A stretch of DNA of 64,000 nt from Rotaria sp. Silwood1 (Eukaryota; Rotifera; Eurotatoria; Philodinida; Philodinidae), in contig CAJNOP010000322.1 of the NCBI GenBank assembly GCA_905250075.1, positions 129,457 to 193,456 of the forward strand. Direction: 5' to 3'. The notes under the pieces were generated by a model. The model made no database searches and was not told where the DNA came from. It saw nothing but the letters and a program-made list of their open reading frames with translations. Positions within the stretch are counted from its first letter, which is position 1, and each line of letters starts with the position of its first letter. The position numbers and the translations under genes were made by a program. Below, piece by piece: positions 37,885 through 50,481 of the stretch.

Positions 37885-38349
37885 ATGCTTCCCCTTGTCT
37901 ATGACCCTGAAAGAAAACATGATCACGATTTACTCTTGCAATATCGCGTGAACTATCCCTTCGATTCGTTACGACCTGAACAAAGGTATGCTTTCTTCAT
38001 CTGTTGTCGAAATTATCAAGACGTTCTCGATGATATTCATCATTTACCTTACGTAATTAAAATCGATGTCTGCGCTCATCACTGCCCTGAACCTGATGGC
38101 ATTCAATGGATGACCGATTATCCGAAAGTTTCCAAATGTGATGATCCTCGTCCCTGGGTACCATCGGTTTTTAAATGGGCATTGGAAACACCGAACAATC
38201 AACAGCAGAATCATGAAAGCTTGCCACAAGTGCAAGCGTTCGTCGATGCTCTAGAACAATTGCTTGATGAACCACATGTTGGAATACAAGAGAGACAGCG
38301 TACGGATACATCGCCCGACAATGGTATTGAACCTGATGAGAGCCGTTAG
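37885..38349 (+). CDS. Uncharacterised 154-aa protein
   Basis: Single open exon starting MLPLVYDPERKHDHDLLLQY. The translation is rich in charged and aromatic residues and has the balanced composition of real coding DNA in an AT-rich background. A His/Cys-containing stretch (VCAHHCPEPDGIQWM, about residues 62-76) and a later Cys-Asp-Asp might bind metal, but no known signature fits. The last 45 residues are acidic and Gln-rich and look disordered. No signal peptide or membrane helix is seen. An acceptor TCTCTTAG about 45 nt upstream suggests a 5' UTR intron or trans-splicing. I do not recognise the family, and it could be a lineage-specific gene. It stands alone, with several kb of apparently empty DNA on both sides. 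Confidence 0.6.
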   Translation: MLPLVYDPERKHDHDLLLQYRVNYPFDSLRPEQRYAFFICCRNYQDVLDDIHHLPYVIKIDVCAHHCPEPDGIQWMTDYPKVSKCDDPRPWVPSVFKWALETPNNQQQNHESLPQVQAFVDALEQLLDEPHVGIQERQRTDTSPDNGIEPDESR

Positions 38350-41300
38350 TTTTTCTTGATAATTATAGTGATACTGATGGCAGTATTAATGAGGATAGTA
38401 ACTGTGCACTGCAAGCTGAGTTTATCTAATCCCAATAATATATTACTTTTAATTTCTATTTAATCAGGATGATAAAATAAAATTAAAAACAACATAAAAT
38501 CACGTGTCATCATCTCTTTTGATTAAACACATTTACTTATAAAAGAAAAGAGAAATATGCATTTTTAAAAGCGGAAAAATCAACGCAATTCATCGACCTA
38601 TTCTCTTAACAAAGATGTCATAAAGAGCCATATATGGTTTTAGAGGAGATGATGAACTTTTTAGCGTTCATTTCCTTTAATACTAAATCATTAAAGGTTT
38701 TAGATAATTTAAAGAACAATGCCAAGTAAAAAACGGTTACAAGTGTTTGAAATAGTACTATCTCGTACTTTATTCTTTTATTGCTGAACTCTTTTTACAA
38801 GGATTATTCAAGCGACTTGCGCTTGAACTACACTGAAGATATGGAGTCACAGCAATCATTTCAGATTCATCAAGATCTCGCGAAACTTCACTATACTTGT
38901 AGAGTATGGTAAGCATGGACGAAACCACATCAAAAGCTGCGTAGTGTCATAAATTTCATATAATAATTCCTTCAGATTTCGTAGCAAAAATGAATTTGGT
39001 ATAAACGTCTGAAGCATATCACAGCCGGAAAGTTTCGTACTACACTATTTTCTCTCTGGCTCTTCATGACAGAGACATATATTCCCCCAATCAGAAACAT
39101 TAGCAATTTAGATCGTTTCTAGATTAAGCTATCTATCTTTCGCTATGCAAAGACGTTTGAATATTTCATTAGTCCATTAGGACTTCATATTTTTCCATGT
39201 AGAACTACTTCTGAGAACAACACGAGAAGCATCTGATATATATCATCACCGAAATTTTTTCGCTAAATACTTGAAGCCTTCATATTTTGTCAGAAGAAAC
39301 AGAGTTTTTGCACCCTAAACAGCTTCCTGTGTTTAATTTTCATCAACAACACTTTTTCATCATTATTAACAATTGTGATTTCGGAAACCATTCAAGAAAT
39401 GGATTTCGACTCAAATAATTTCAAGGCAAATATAGCAAAAGAGAAAAATAGCATTTTCTTTCATCAATCTCATTTGTCAAAAGTAATTTTCAATCAGAAG
39501 TGAAAGAAGGAAATAAATGTGAATTTCAAGTCAATTTATGTAGATATTTGTTTTCATATTTGTTCAAATATCTTGTCCTATTTAGAAGAGAAAGGTATCA
39601 TAGCTACATCCATTAAAATTATGCATCGTCCGACTCCAAGAAAAATATTCATTAACAGACAAATCAACAACTCTTAATGAAAAAAAATAAAAGTATCTTT
39701 GTTTATTTAAAAAAATGTAACATTTATGTGTTGTTAGCGATTGGAGTAAATTGTTTTAATAGGATGAAACTATTTGAAGATGCTACACAGAAAAGTCGTT
39801 TCATATAAATAAATTTCTCTTCCTGCTAATGATAACAAGATTGGTGTTTCATATCGAGTCTATATGAAATCAATTATTCACTCATACAAATAAAAAGACG
39901 TTTAATAGTTAATAGTTATATAAACTACAGAAGAGCATAATGATGAATATCTTATTCTTGTTTAATTTCTTTTTTACAACTTTTTATCAGTGTGTTCTTT
40001 TTTTGATAAACAATAGAATAATAAAAATGCTAATGCGTGATTTGACAAACATCATTTATGTAAAAAAAAAGAAAAACCGAATAAAAAAAATCAAAATCTA
40101 TCTGTTCAACATGTATGACCTTCCATGAAGCTCACAGAGTACGTAGTATTCTTATTCGAATAAAATTCAATTGTCTAGACTAATGACCTGCATGTATCTT
40201 TCATAGGATTAAATCAGTTTAGAAATTGTCGCTATATACAAAAATGATGACTTATTTTCATTTGACTTCATTTCTGAATAAACTTTCTCACACCAATGTA
40301 ACGATTAGATAGAGTGCGATAACAAGAAAGGAATATCCATACGATGGAAAATATCTTAGATAATGAACAAGAAAGTGTAAATTCATAAAACAAGTTCGAA
40401 TAAGGAAAAATCCACCATGTACAGATATTATAGAAAGACAAAATATCTATCGACAGAGGAAAACAGAAAAGGAAGATATCTATATAAGAGAAAGAAGAAT
40501 ACGAAAGAAAACAAAACATAACATCATCTAGACAATAAGTCTTATAAACTGCATCTGAATAAGGAACAATATATAACATAATAGACATATAAACATAATC
40601 TTTGTATAAAAGTAAATAATAAAAGACTTACCTAGCGTATTGCCTCATAAATATTTAGTATTGCAATAAAGGTTATATCCATAGCTTCGATTAGAATATA
40701 AAAACAAACCTTGATATAGTGCGTAAACGATAACACTATTCAATTATTTTTCTCATCTTTCCATATAGATCTTTTGAAGCGAACATTGTTCAAATCATAC
40801 TTTTAGCTTCTGCACCTTGCCGATCACCTCAATATCAAAAATAAATGGTTTCGTATCGAATAATATCCGTAAAGTAACCAAATACTGTAGTACGAACTCA
40901 CGTCTAACATTTGTTGGACTACATTCGTATTCATCACATTTGTCTGCAATTTTAATACCGATATTGCCATTCTTTGACTATTTCATCGTTCATGCATACC
41001 GCACTCTCAATACCATTGAAAATAAATTATTTCGAATTTTCAGTATTGATCACCTTGGTAAAGACCCAACTATTGTTGGAGATATCACATATTTTAAAGT
41101 TCAAATCGAACAAGAGATTCTGATTTTCGTTTATCAAGAAATGAATTCGTTCTTCTTACTTTTTATTAGCAGATAACAGACAATTTACCTTAATTTGATT
41201 GTTATATCGATAATATACTACAGGATATACAGTTTTGAACGCTGTATTGGTAGATGACTATGATTCAATTGCGAAAGACCTGCATTTTTCTGGACGGAAG

Positions 41301-44300
41301 CTCACGAATATTATAGATTTGTCATGCCAATCTTTTTAAACAGCAAGCTTAGCCTTAAATTATCAAAGAAACAAACTTATATAGTATAGTAATTGAGTTT
41401 ATTTTATGTTTTGACTATAAGCACAAAATTCGCATACAATGCGTATTGGCACGCATTAGTTCCAATGTTGTATTTTTACTACACAAGTTTGACATTGATG
41501 ATATTCATGTTGCTTATAATTGATCAAAAATAATTTCGATAAGAAAAATTTATTTTAATTGGTTTTATCGACAAGAGATAATATAACGATAGTAATACTT
41601 TAATTGAAAAATTTATCTTAAGAGGAATCTCAAAATTATAATATAAAGTCTAGTATCATGATAAAAAAAATGAACTGCATCTTGCTTTCCATGGATTCAT
41701 AACATTCTAATTGTAGCCTACAATAAAAGATTTACGTATATGTAGACTCTTAGTTTTTCTCAAACAATTGCAACTCGGTCATTTATTAGCTACAAACTGA
41801 CACATAATATTCAAGATGTGCATTTATATTTTGTTCGTTGCATTAAATGTAGTCTCTGTGGTTTCTCGTAATTTTATCCAATTAATTACGACGATTTACT
41901 TGTCCAGGAGCCGTTATTCTATGAGAAAAAAGGAGCACTACAGTTTAAACAATTTTTATTGCAATATTGACCCATTTGCAAATAAAAAAACATTTTTTTT
42001 GATTTGATTCCATTTAATGAACAAAGTGTTACTAATTATTAATAAAGTTACCGGTTCAGCTATTAATAAGTTACATCGAGTTATCTTTTTACTAACTTTT
42101 TCCCTATTTTTAGAACAATCATTAAGATTATCAACGAAGACATCCATTGTCTACATATCAGCATTTCACGTAATCCATGATCGGACCTACTCTAATAAGG
42201 TCTTCAGACTTTGCTTGATTCAGGATAATTTCATAGAGGGGAAATTATATGAGCTTCAACATCAGCTGTTTTGAAAAATAGGCTATATTATAAAAAGTAT
42301 TAAAAATCAGTACCTCGACCAATGAAGATTCTGACAGAGCCTTATCTCAAGAATGACGTGACTGATAGAGCTGAAATTTTTTATGAACATCGATCTTCAT
42401 GAGTTATATTCAACATATAATTTTCAATTTTCTCTGACTCATCAAATATGAGGAAAAATTCATATTTAAGGCAACTGGGGCGCTTCATAACTCGTGATGG
42501 GAATGTAATACAGGTCTGAAATGTCAACTTAAGCTAGAGTATAAAGCGATTTGTATTTCCTGAAAATATCAGCTTTACATGCATTTTCTTTCGATCAGCA
42601 GAGAGCTCTCAAAAATGAGGTTTTGACGAAAATCGTGATTTTTAAAAGAGGCTTTCTCCCCAGAAACGAGGTTGTTTCAAGGCTGAGCTTAAGACTTTGG
42701 AAAAGTCATATAAGATGTACAATTTCATGGCAGAACCAGTTTGTGACGTCAAGAAATGACTCGCAGTAAAGATCATCTTTAAGAGCTCTCAGATGGTGTG
42801 AGTATGAGTCTATTGGTGTACGTGTGAGGTGTTCATATTGGTATAGAATTGTCCGAAGAATATCCAGGTTCAACTCCCACAGTAATACAATAGGTCTTAC
42901 GATTAGACAGAGAAAGTAATGCACGCAATCTCTACTTTACTTCCGACATGTGCCTAACAAAGGTAGACGGAGCCAACTATGTCTTTTACAAAATAAGTTG
43001 ATGTGTAATTTTAATATTTTGCATATACGGTTTTATATAGCATAGAGTATTACCTATAGTCTATGCATAAAAAATATCGAGTAGTTCATCTTTAAATATG
43101 ATACCTTATTTGATCGACTGCCAGAATGACATCATAAACAGATTCTAGAAATGCTATATCGCGTAGTGTTCACTTTGCAAAAACATTTGAATCAGATTGC
43201 TGCCTGATTGACATGTTTCGAGAATAGCATGAAAAAAGTGATAGATGGGCAACATCTATTATCTTGTGGATTAAATTAAGGTAATATGCACTTATATTTT
43301 GGATATTCTTTTAGTAGTATCTGATCCAGCTTTTGTCACTCCTTTAAATCCATAAGAAACTATTGTCGATCCGAACGTCTTTTTCATGTCTTTTCTACAT
43401 GGAAATACTAAAAAATAGTACACAATTTTCAAAATGATTACATAGTTTTTGTGTAAAACTTTTTGTATCTTTTGAGACATTGTTCAGTTCGATACGATTG
43501 ACTTTTAAGAAAAAATAATCGTATATTGAGTAGAGGAAAAAATTAAAAAAAATTCATCACTATTTTTCCCACGTTATAGAGACACTCACAATGTTCATTT
43601 CATATTTATCCAAAAGTCATTCAGAGAAGGCTTAGTTTTTGAATATTTAGATTTATTTTAAATGCTCTTTCATTTGCACTGGTAAACTAGGTAGCTCAAA
43701 CTTTTTTGTATGATGGTCTGCAAGGATAATGCTGGATACACTCATGGACCGCCCCTGAAATATAGAACCTTTTTCCATTTGGATTCTTTTCTCTATCTCT
43801 GAATTGCGCTCATTCCACACGAAAAGAATAAATACCATGATTCATCAGAATAAAGAAGAAACCAAGGCAAAGAAATCTCAGGACATAAGAATGTTTCATT
43901 ATCTGTAAAAGTTTTGCGTTGTACCAATAAAGAAAAATCATCTACATCGTACAGATGCTCAGCTTTTTTCGCTTATATCAGTCAGCAAACATTTATATTC
44001 GATCGAGTAGCTGAATTCGAACTCGATCATAGTTCGAAATCGAAAAGTTTGATTTGAATTCTAAGATAATTCTAATTTCATATTGTTTTCATCGAACAGT
44101 GAATTTCGTCGTTTGAATTGGAAATTAAATTTTTTTTAGAATCCACAAGAAGAAACCTTTTTAACGCTCGCAAGAGTTCTGACTATGCAGCACAATTGTT
44201 AGGAGTTCTCAATATGGCTATTGTATAGCAGAAAACTTTCATCAATCAAAACGATCGTGCTCACCTGCAGCAGACATGGAACAGCATAAACATATATAAT

Positions 44301-44390
44301 GTATTAAAGAATTATAAACGTCGCAAACACAAGAGAAAAGTCTTGATTATGTTGAAGAAACAAGAAGTAATATAAATTGTCCTTAGTCAT
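38350..44390. other. Long gene-poor region
   Basis: About 6 kb with no recognised gene. Open stretches at 40268-40588 (-), 40817-41176 (+), 41816-42274 (+), 42551-42924 (both) and 43292-43838 (-) have low-complexity or hydrophobic translations without motifs. A G-rich telomere-like tract (GTGTGAGTATGAG...GTGTGAGG) lies at 42795-42830. No transposon ends or RNA genes were identified. Confidence 0.45.
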
Positions 44391-44891
44391 TCACTGTTGC
44401 TGAGCAAATGTCTTTGTCTTTTCAAACCATTTTTTGGCCTCACAGTTGTCACCTTGATTCCAATAATGGATAACACGCTCGCCACAACCGACTGCAGTAT
44501 GGCTGTCGAGTTTTTTGTGTAAATCTGTGTCATCTTTAGCGAATGTAATTTTATTTCGCAGCGCTTCGTCAAATTCGTCGACTGAGTCACTATATGGATC
44601 GATCACAAAAATCTTCTCAATCTTCCTTGACTTGAGCTCATTAGCCATCGCATTCACCTCCTGAGAAGAGTAGATCGCTACATAGATTTTACAGTTGTGA
44701 TTAGCTTGAATAGCATCTTGGAACTGCGTCATTGTATGTGTGTATACGTGGTATTCCTTCTAACAGAAAGTGCATAGTGTGAGCTTCAGGTAATTCACTA
44801 GAGCTGAAAAAAAACCAAGAAATACCTGCCCAGATTGACATTGTTTAGGCAGGTAGTGAATATATTTATGATTCAATTTGTCGTCGCTCAT
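44391..44891 (-). CDS. Uncharacterised small alpha/beta protein, 144 aa (2 exons)
   Basis: Exon 1 is 44891-44826 (22 codons) and exon 2 is 44759-44391, with a 66-nt phase-0 intron (GTATTT...TGTTAG). Exon 2 alternates predicted strands and helices: KIYVAIYSSQ, then NAMANELKSR, then KIEKIFVIDPYS. This is Rossmann-like. An acidic stretch follows (YSDSVDEFDEAL), then a helical tail (GDNCEAKKWFEKTKTF). The pattern recalls the short alpha/beta modules that precede TPR and ADP-ribosyltransferase domains in large rotifer gene families, but that is memory of a fold pattern, not a demonstrated match. The first exon and its ATG are the weakest part of the model: the frame is open farther upstream, back to about 44933. 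It may be a whole small gene or the remnant of a longer one. Confidence 0.45.
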
Positions 44892-47573
44892 TTGTTCGTG
44901 CAAATGTGTGTTGGTTCTAAATGTAGCATGAAGTTTTCATACAGGAGTAAAGCTTTCTGTAGATTGATTCATTTCATAATAAAATATAAATGGTTCGCTT
45001 TACGGAAAGCAAAGATCTGTGAAATGCTCATCAATATAACACAAAAACTGCAAACATCGTATCTGATTTCTTTTGATTTGAAAGATCACAAAGATGCAAA
45101 GTAACGTGTGGGAAATATATTTATTAGAGCCTCCTACTGTGAATGGCTTTCCATTGTGAGCATCGCCACATAGCAAACACTTTGCATTAGCACCAAACAA
45201 ATTTTGCTAAAAATTGGCCTCCTCATAATGAACACTTCCGTTTTCTAACTATGAAGGTACTTTCATTGCTTTCAACGCAATAATCTCTCTGATGTTAACA
45301 TTCTTTTCTTTTACTTGAAATTGAACATATCCTCGAAGCACATTTACAAGGTAGAAAGAGATGTCGGTACAACATTAATTCGTAAATTTTCGGATCTATG
45401 TCGTCTTCTAGGAATGAAAAACGTCTTAGGTATTAAAATATGACAAAAAATTACTATTCATAGTTTTTTCTATCGTCCTGTCATCAACTTTTGAGGTTGT
45501 CTTCATATATTAAAGCCAATAAGGAATTGAATGTTATTAACAACTACTGTGGCCAGTAGAATCCATCTAAGTATCAACGTGAAAACTTTAATACCTTTCT
45601 TTTATCGATGTTAAGGAAGAAATTTTTCTATCTGCTTTCTACCCAGTTCCATAAAACTCATTTGGACTTTTCTTCCTTCTCTTTATCTATTCTACTTGAA
45701 TCTTACACTACTGTCTTGTCAAGAGTCAGTAAAAGTTTATCTGCTAGCATTTGTTTAAATATTTTTCAGTGAAAAGTGAATAATCAAAGATACCCACGAT
45801 AGAAATGCGTGAGATTGCGCGAGCAACATTATGCTAAATTAGCAGATAAATCCTCGAGTTAGAAACATTGAGATAAACTACAAAGGCTCAAACTGTTTTT
45901 TATTGATGTCATCAATTATCGGAAGTGTTCTATCATTGGATATATGCACCTTGAAAGTTACTTACCTTACTTCAAACAGAATGATGTATGAAAAAGCAAC
46001 GAATCCAAAGAACTTTTTAAATAAAATATTGATATGTGTGCCCCGAATACAGAAGTGAAGAAGTACAAAAACTATTACTTACATATATATATAGCAAGAT
46101 AAAAAATCATGACTTGTGTTCATTTTTTTATTTCTAAAGCATATTGGTGTTTGAAGGTCTTCAGAACCTAAGGAACTACAGAATAGAGCGTTAAGTAAAT
46201 TGCGTTTGTAACTAAGAGAAAAATAATATCGATATATTTTAGGTCATCTTCCACTCGCGTGATATTGCCTGTATCAAAATAAGAAATACTAATCATGGAT
46301 TCAATAGCTAAAGTTGGCGAATGATGATAGACACTTTATTCATCATATACTTTTTCATAAGATTAATGCCAACAATGTCATCTCTCTCCTGTATGTGTTA
46401 CAAGAACTATCACAAAAAATTTTAATTTAACAAGAAAGGAGCTTACACGATAAAAGTTCATTAAGAAATCTGATGCTAATCGATTATAATTTGAATTTTG
46501 TTCTGGAATAGTCACGGTGAAAATTCTCATATTATTGAGTTCAGGCAGGTTTCGATCAATTTGTTACACTGTTGTGCTGGTGTTTAAACAATAAGGCGAA
46601 ATACCGCTAAATAGAGACCTTTCTCATACAAAAAGTGACGAGAAACATTCACCAAAATTAGTCTTTTTTTCAGAAGAATCTTTTGTTCTTATTCTGTGCT
46701 ACCTGTTAATCTGCTGTAATCTTGTATTGATTCATGAGTAAGCTTAATTATATGCACTAAAGATATGCGCTTTCTCGTTATTCAAATGCGAAACCCTAAT
46801 TTTTTAATGATTTGTTTGGATTCGTCGTGTTTAGAAACCATAAAGTCGTTACCAATATAAACTCCAGCAACTAAAGAAAAGTTGAAACCGACATGTAAAT
46901 TGTTTCAAATATAGAGGGTGAAATTACATCAGAAATCGATTAAAAATCAATAAATTAACTTGAATTAATTAGATCCTTTTAATCAATTTAATCAATCGTT
47001 TGTAAATTTTACCTTTTTCTATATAAGAATTCTCAGTATATATAGCACTTTTATAATGCTCCCATGTCCTATAGGACGAATCTTAAACGACTGGAAAACA
47101 GAAAAACGGCTGTTGTTACGATGATCCTTTATGGTGACCATTTGGAAAAGAAAACTGAGCCGTAGCACATAATTTGAGTCATAAAAAATTAGAAAAAGTG
47201 AAAATAAGACACTATTTAACGGGAATGTGGCTCTAATACCACTTATCGTTGCTCACCGGAAACTACGTTAAACGGTGTCGTTTGTGTTCGGAAGAAAATT
47301 ATCCATAATCCGAGTGGATGATAAACGGTGAGAAAAACGGAGATTTTTTTTCATTGTTTAGGGTGATAATCACGACATTTCAAATAATCGGAATGATTGA
47401 GATGGGTGGCTATCAATATTCAAGATGTCAAAGGTGGTAGGTAACGATGCATGAGTTTGCCATAGTTACCATAAGATCTTCATAACTAGTATGAATTGAT
47501 CAAGTTAAAACTTTAAAAATAATCAATATCAATGTTTGGGAGTTGATCGAGATATATAATAGAGCGTTCAGAT
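44892..47573. other. Intergenic region with no recognised gene
   Basis: Nothing recognisable in about 2.7 kb. The minus-strand open stretch at 45000-45200 has a chance Cys pattern (CLLCGDAH) but no domain. Confidence 0.45.
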
Positions 47574-48294
47574 CATAGGCGGCGGAACGTTTTGAATCTA
47601 TGGTAGGCTCAACATTTTTTAATAAGACCCTGACCGATGGATTAGAAATAGAGGGGTAATTTTTTCTGCTATACTGTTCAACTAAACACAATTAATACTG
47701 CTTATTTCTAACTCTACTTTTTGGTTCTCAATATGAGTTCATATCAGAGGTGAATTTGCAATTTATTGCAAAGAAACTTGTATTCAAATAGTCACCTAAA
47801 CTTTTTTCTTGATTGAATATTGACTCTCAAATATAGTCCTTCGGCTGCAAAAATTTTGTATCGGAATCTGAACTGTTAGTCTTCGTACTCTCAATAGAAT
47901 TCTTTTACTCCCGATTTGATAATTATTTCGAAGATGCTGCAGTTTTTGCGATTAATTTTTCGGTGACTAGCACACCTTACACGTTTTTAAAACACTCTTG
48001 ACGGTAATATTGTAATAACCAATTTATAACTGGCTTTTGCGTGCAGCTAGCGCTCATCAGACCTGATTTCGAGAACTTGTGCCTGGACTCAAATCTGACT
48101 TTGGGTAACAGCAATATTTCAGACTCAGACTCAAAACTAGGCTCGGTTACATTCTGAAACTATTTGATGAGCTGCTTTCAAGAAAGAGTCTTTGATTCGT
48201 ATTACTGGAAATTAGGATTATTGCAACACAATGGTGCCTCCAGAAAAGGGGTGTCATTGGATTATTATCAGCACGTTGAAAATTAGGGGTGTTA

Positions 48295-48985
48295 CTTTAT
48301 TTTTATTTTCTTTATAATAAAGAATAAAGATAAAGAAAATCTTTATATTTAATAAATAAAGATAAAGAGATTAAAACATCTTTATTCTTTATAAAATAAA
48401 GATGAAAGAGATCTTTATATTTATAAAATAAAGATAAATAAATTCTTTACTTTATAAAATAAAGACAAAGAAAAAATTCTTTATCTTTATAAAATAAAAA
48501 TAGAGTTTTTCTTTATTTTTAAAAATAAAGATAAAATAAAGAACAAAGAATTTTTTTCCTAACAAAACTTATTGTTTTTATTTTGTTGAACGATCTCAAA
48601 AAAAATCACCGTATTGTGTAATTAAATACAATGCGCAGTAACATTTTTCTCACATATCGTTTCATGAGTAGCCCTTGTTTTTTGAAGATATGACATTTGG
48701 AAGTGATGATGGTGGTAAGAAAGAACACTCATTAACATATTCTGTTCTGACACAGGGTATTTGCATATGTATTTATTACATGAAAAAATATATCTTTATT
48801 CTTTATTTTAGCTTTATTTTTACAAATAAAGACTATCTTTATCTTTATTTCATAAACATAAAGATTTACTTAATCTCTATTTTCTCATCTTTATTTTTTA
48901 AAGTAAAGGTTATCTTTATTCTTTATAAAATAAAGAAAAAGATTATCTTTATCGTTATTTATAAAGTAAAGGTAAAGTAATATCC
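48295..48985. repeat. AT-rich AAAGATAAA/TTTATCTTT array inside the transposon
   Basis: Two blocks (about 48295-48565 and 48785-48985) of short interleaved words such as CTTTATAAAATAAAGATAAA. Each unit is close to self-complementary, so the array could form many small hairpins. The 220 bp between them is ordinary sequence. Confidence 0.8.
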
Positions 48986-49613
48986 CTATTGAAAATGGAT
49001 GCTTAGCATCTGAGATTGACCGCTGCAAGAGGAAAACTTTTGGCATTATCCAGTAGATATGACTGCAAGATCCTGTGAAGGTATTTTTCACTTCTAACAA
49101 GACAATATGATGTGAACTCATTGCTAATGTATTCCACGATACCTATTCATACGGACCTCAGCTTTTTCCTAAAAGTGTTAGTAGTTGTTAGTGATGACAG
49201 CAGAAACTTTCAAGCACTAAGCAAGTTTGTTAATATGATAGAATGAGTAGCAACTGTTCACATCTCTCTTAGACTATGAAACTTCAAATATGATGAACTT
49301 CAGCTTACTCATATCTTGTGACTTCACCGCTTGTGGAAGTATACTGTTCTTTATTGCTTAAAATTCAAAAGTTATTTTGAACAGAACTTTATACCAAAAG
49401 TCAAATTATCTTATGTCGAAAATAAACAATTTGACATAGATATAGAGGTCCACGAAAGCCAATCAGTATGCCTCTCTACACGAATTTGCAATAGATAAAA
49501 TGCACACTGCCATTGTAATAACGCGTCATGTGTTAGAATTACATGCAAATTAACTATTATTAGAAAATTTATATGTCAAACTGACCCTATTCAAATCTTT
49601 ATATTTACCAGTT

Positions 49614-49679
49614 CGAGCCTATCCAAGCCTTTATCTGAGCCTACCCAGGCCTTTGCCTGAGCCTACCCAAGCCTTTACC
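49614..49679. repeat. Three 22-bp tandem units
   Basis: Three consecutive units of the form GAGCCTAYCCARGCCTTTRYCT sit just inside the right end of the hAT-like element. A further inverted partial copy (GGTAGGCTCGTGCCTATCCA) follows. A related word, GGTAGGCTC, also lies near the left end (47602), so the units form part of extended subterminal repeats. Confidence 0.75.
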
Positions 49680-49774
49680 TCTCCAACCTAGGGTAGGCTC
49701 GTGCCTATCCAAGCCTCGTGGCTCCGCCGCCTATGGTTCAGATCTGCTGTCCAAAATAATAATAAGAAAAATAA

Positions 49775-50481
49775 CTAGCGAATAGTAACAACATAAACAA
49801 AAAATAGAGGGCGTGCAAGTAAAAGCTGTTCGACATATAGAAATAAATGAGACAAATCACTACTTTGCTGATCGTTTATATTGGAACAGATCTATAGTCT
49901 ACGACAGACTTTTCACTTGACATCCTTTGTATTAGTATAATGATATTAAAGAACATATGTGAGTTCCACATTTTAACCCTAAAGGAGTTGATCTAAAATA
50001 TTTTAACCAAGTTAGTTTGTAAATTTTCATACATAGAGACTTATGATATATACATGTTGTGAATATCTATTGATGAATTTTCACTTGTTGATAGCCCCCG
50101 TAGCTCAGTTGGATTAGAGCGCCGTACTTATACACAGTATCGGAGCAATGCGGATGTCGTGAGTTCGAGCCTCACCGGGGGCATTTTCATTTTTTTTTAA
50201 ATCAGTCGTTTTATTTTCTCTTACTTTTATTTTTATGTTGCTAACAAATTATATTTGGTTTCTTGACCTTCATGAGATATTTATTTGGTTGTAACTATTC
50301 AAAAAAAAAATAAGTGACGAAGAAAAAAAAAATATTCTAGATTATTACATGAAGTTTTCGAAGGGTAATATGAAATCTACTGTTATCAATAGGAGGTTTA
50401 AATATAAAAATATAGAGTGTGGGTGTGAGAAACAGTAGGCACGCTCTCATATGCACAAGCACATACAGAGTGACAACCACA
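49775..50481 (+). repeat. Left arm of a 0.7-kb inverted duplication carrying tRNA-Ile
   Basis: About 707 bp that recurs in inverse orientation at 59655-60363. Long identical runs surround the tRNA on both sides, with small indels and substitutions; I estimate 85-90% identity outside the tRNA and 100% within it. The arm begins about 30 bp after the hAT-like element and ends in a telomere-like GTGTGGGTGTGAG tract. Confidence 0.85.
50094..50183 (+). tRNA. tRNA-Ile(UAU) with intron
   Basis: The 90-nt gene folds fully. The acceptor stem GCCCCCG pairs with CGGGGGC (discriminator A), the D arm is GCTC/GAGC, the anticodon stem CCGTA pairs with TGCGG, and the T arm is GTGAG-TTCGAGC-CTCAC. Removing about 15 nt after position 37 leaves loop CTTATAA with anticodon UAU. 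Animal tRNA-Ile(UAU) genes characteristically carry an intron here. A- and B-box promoters are present, and a T-run terminator follows. An identical copy lies at 59949-60038 on the other strand. Confidence 0.95.

Larger units (their letters stand above)
47574..49735. mobile_element. Non-autonomous hAT-like DNA transposon, 2,162 bp
   Basis: The element begins CATAGGCGGCGGA (47574-47586) and ends with its exact inverse TCCGCCGCCTATG (49723-49735). Both sides are flanked by the same 8-bp word GTTCAGAT (47566-47573 and 49736-49743), a target duplication of hAT length. The TIR is not the usual CAG-type hAT end, so the superfamily call rests on the 8-bp duplication. No transposase frame was recognised. 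The interior contains two AT-rich arrays of AAAGATAAA/TTTATCTTT words (about 48295-48565 and 48785-48985) and three 22-bp units near the right end. The exact ends and duplication suggest a fairly recent insertion. Confidence 0.85.

Noticed and set aside
40268-41176. 106- and 119-codon open stretches
   Set aside because: Hydrophobic low-complexity translations without a domain, and no splice-supported extension was found.
42860-42885. tRNA B-box-like word GGTTCAACTCCC
   Set aside because: No pairing T stem, acceptor stem or anticodon arm could be drawn around it.
45000-45200. Minus-strand frame with CLLCGDAH
   Set aside because: A chance Cys pattern. No further Cys/His pairs or flanking exons support a zinc finger.
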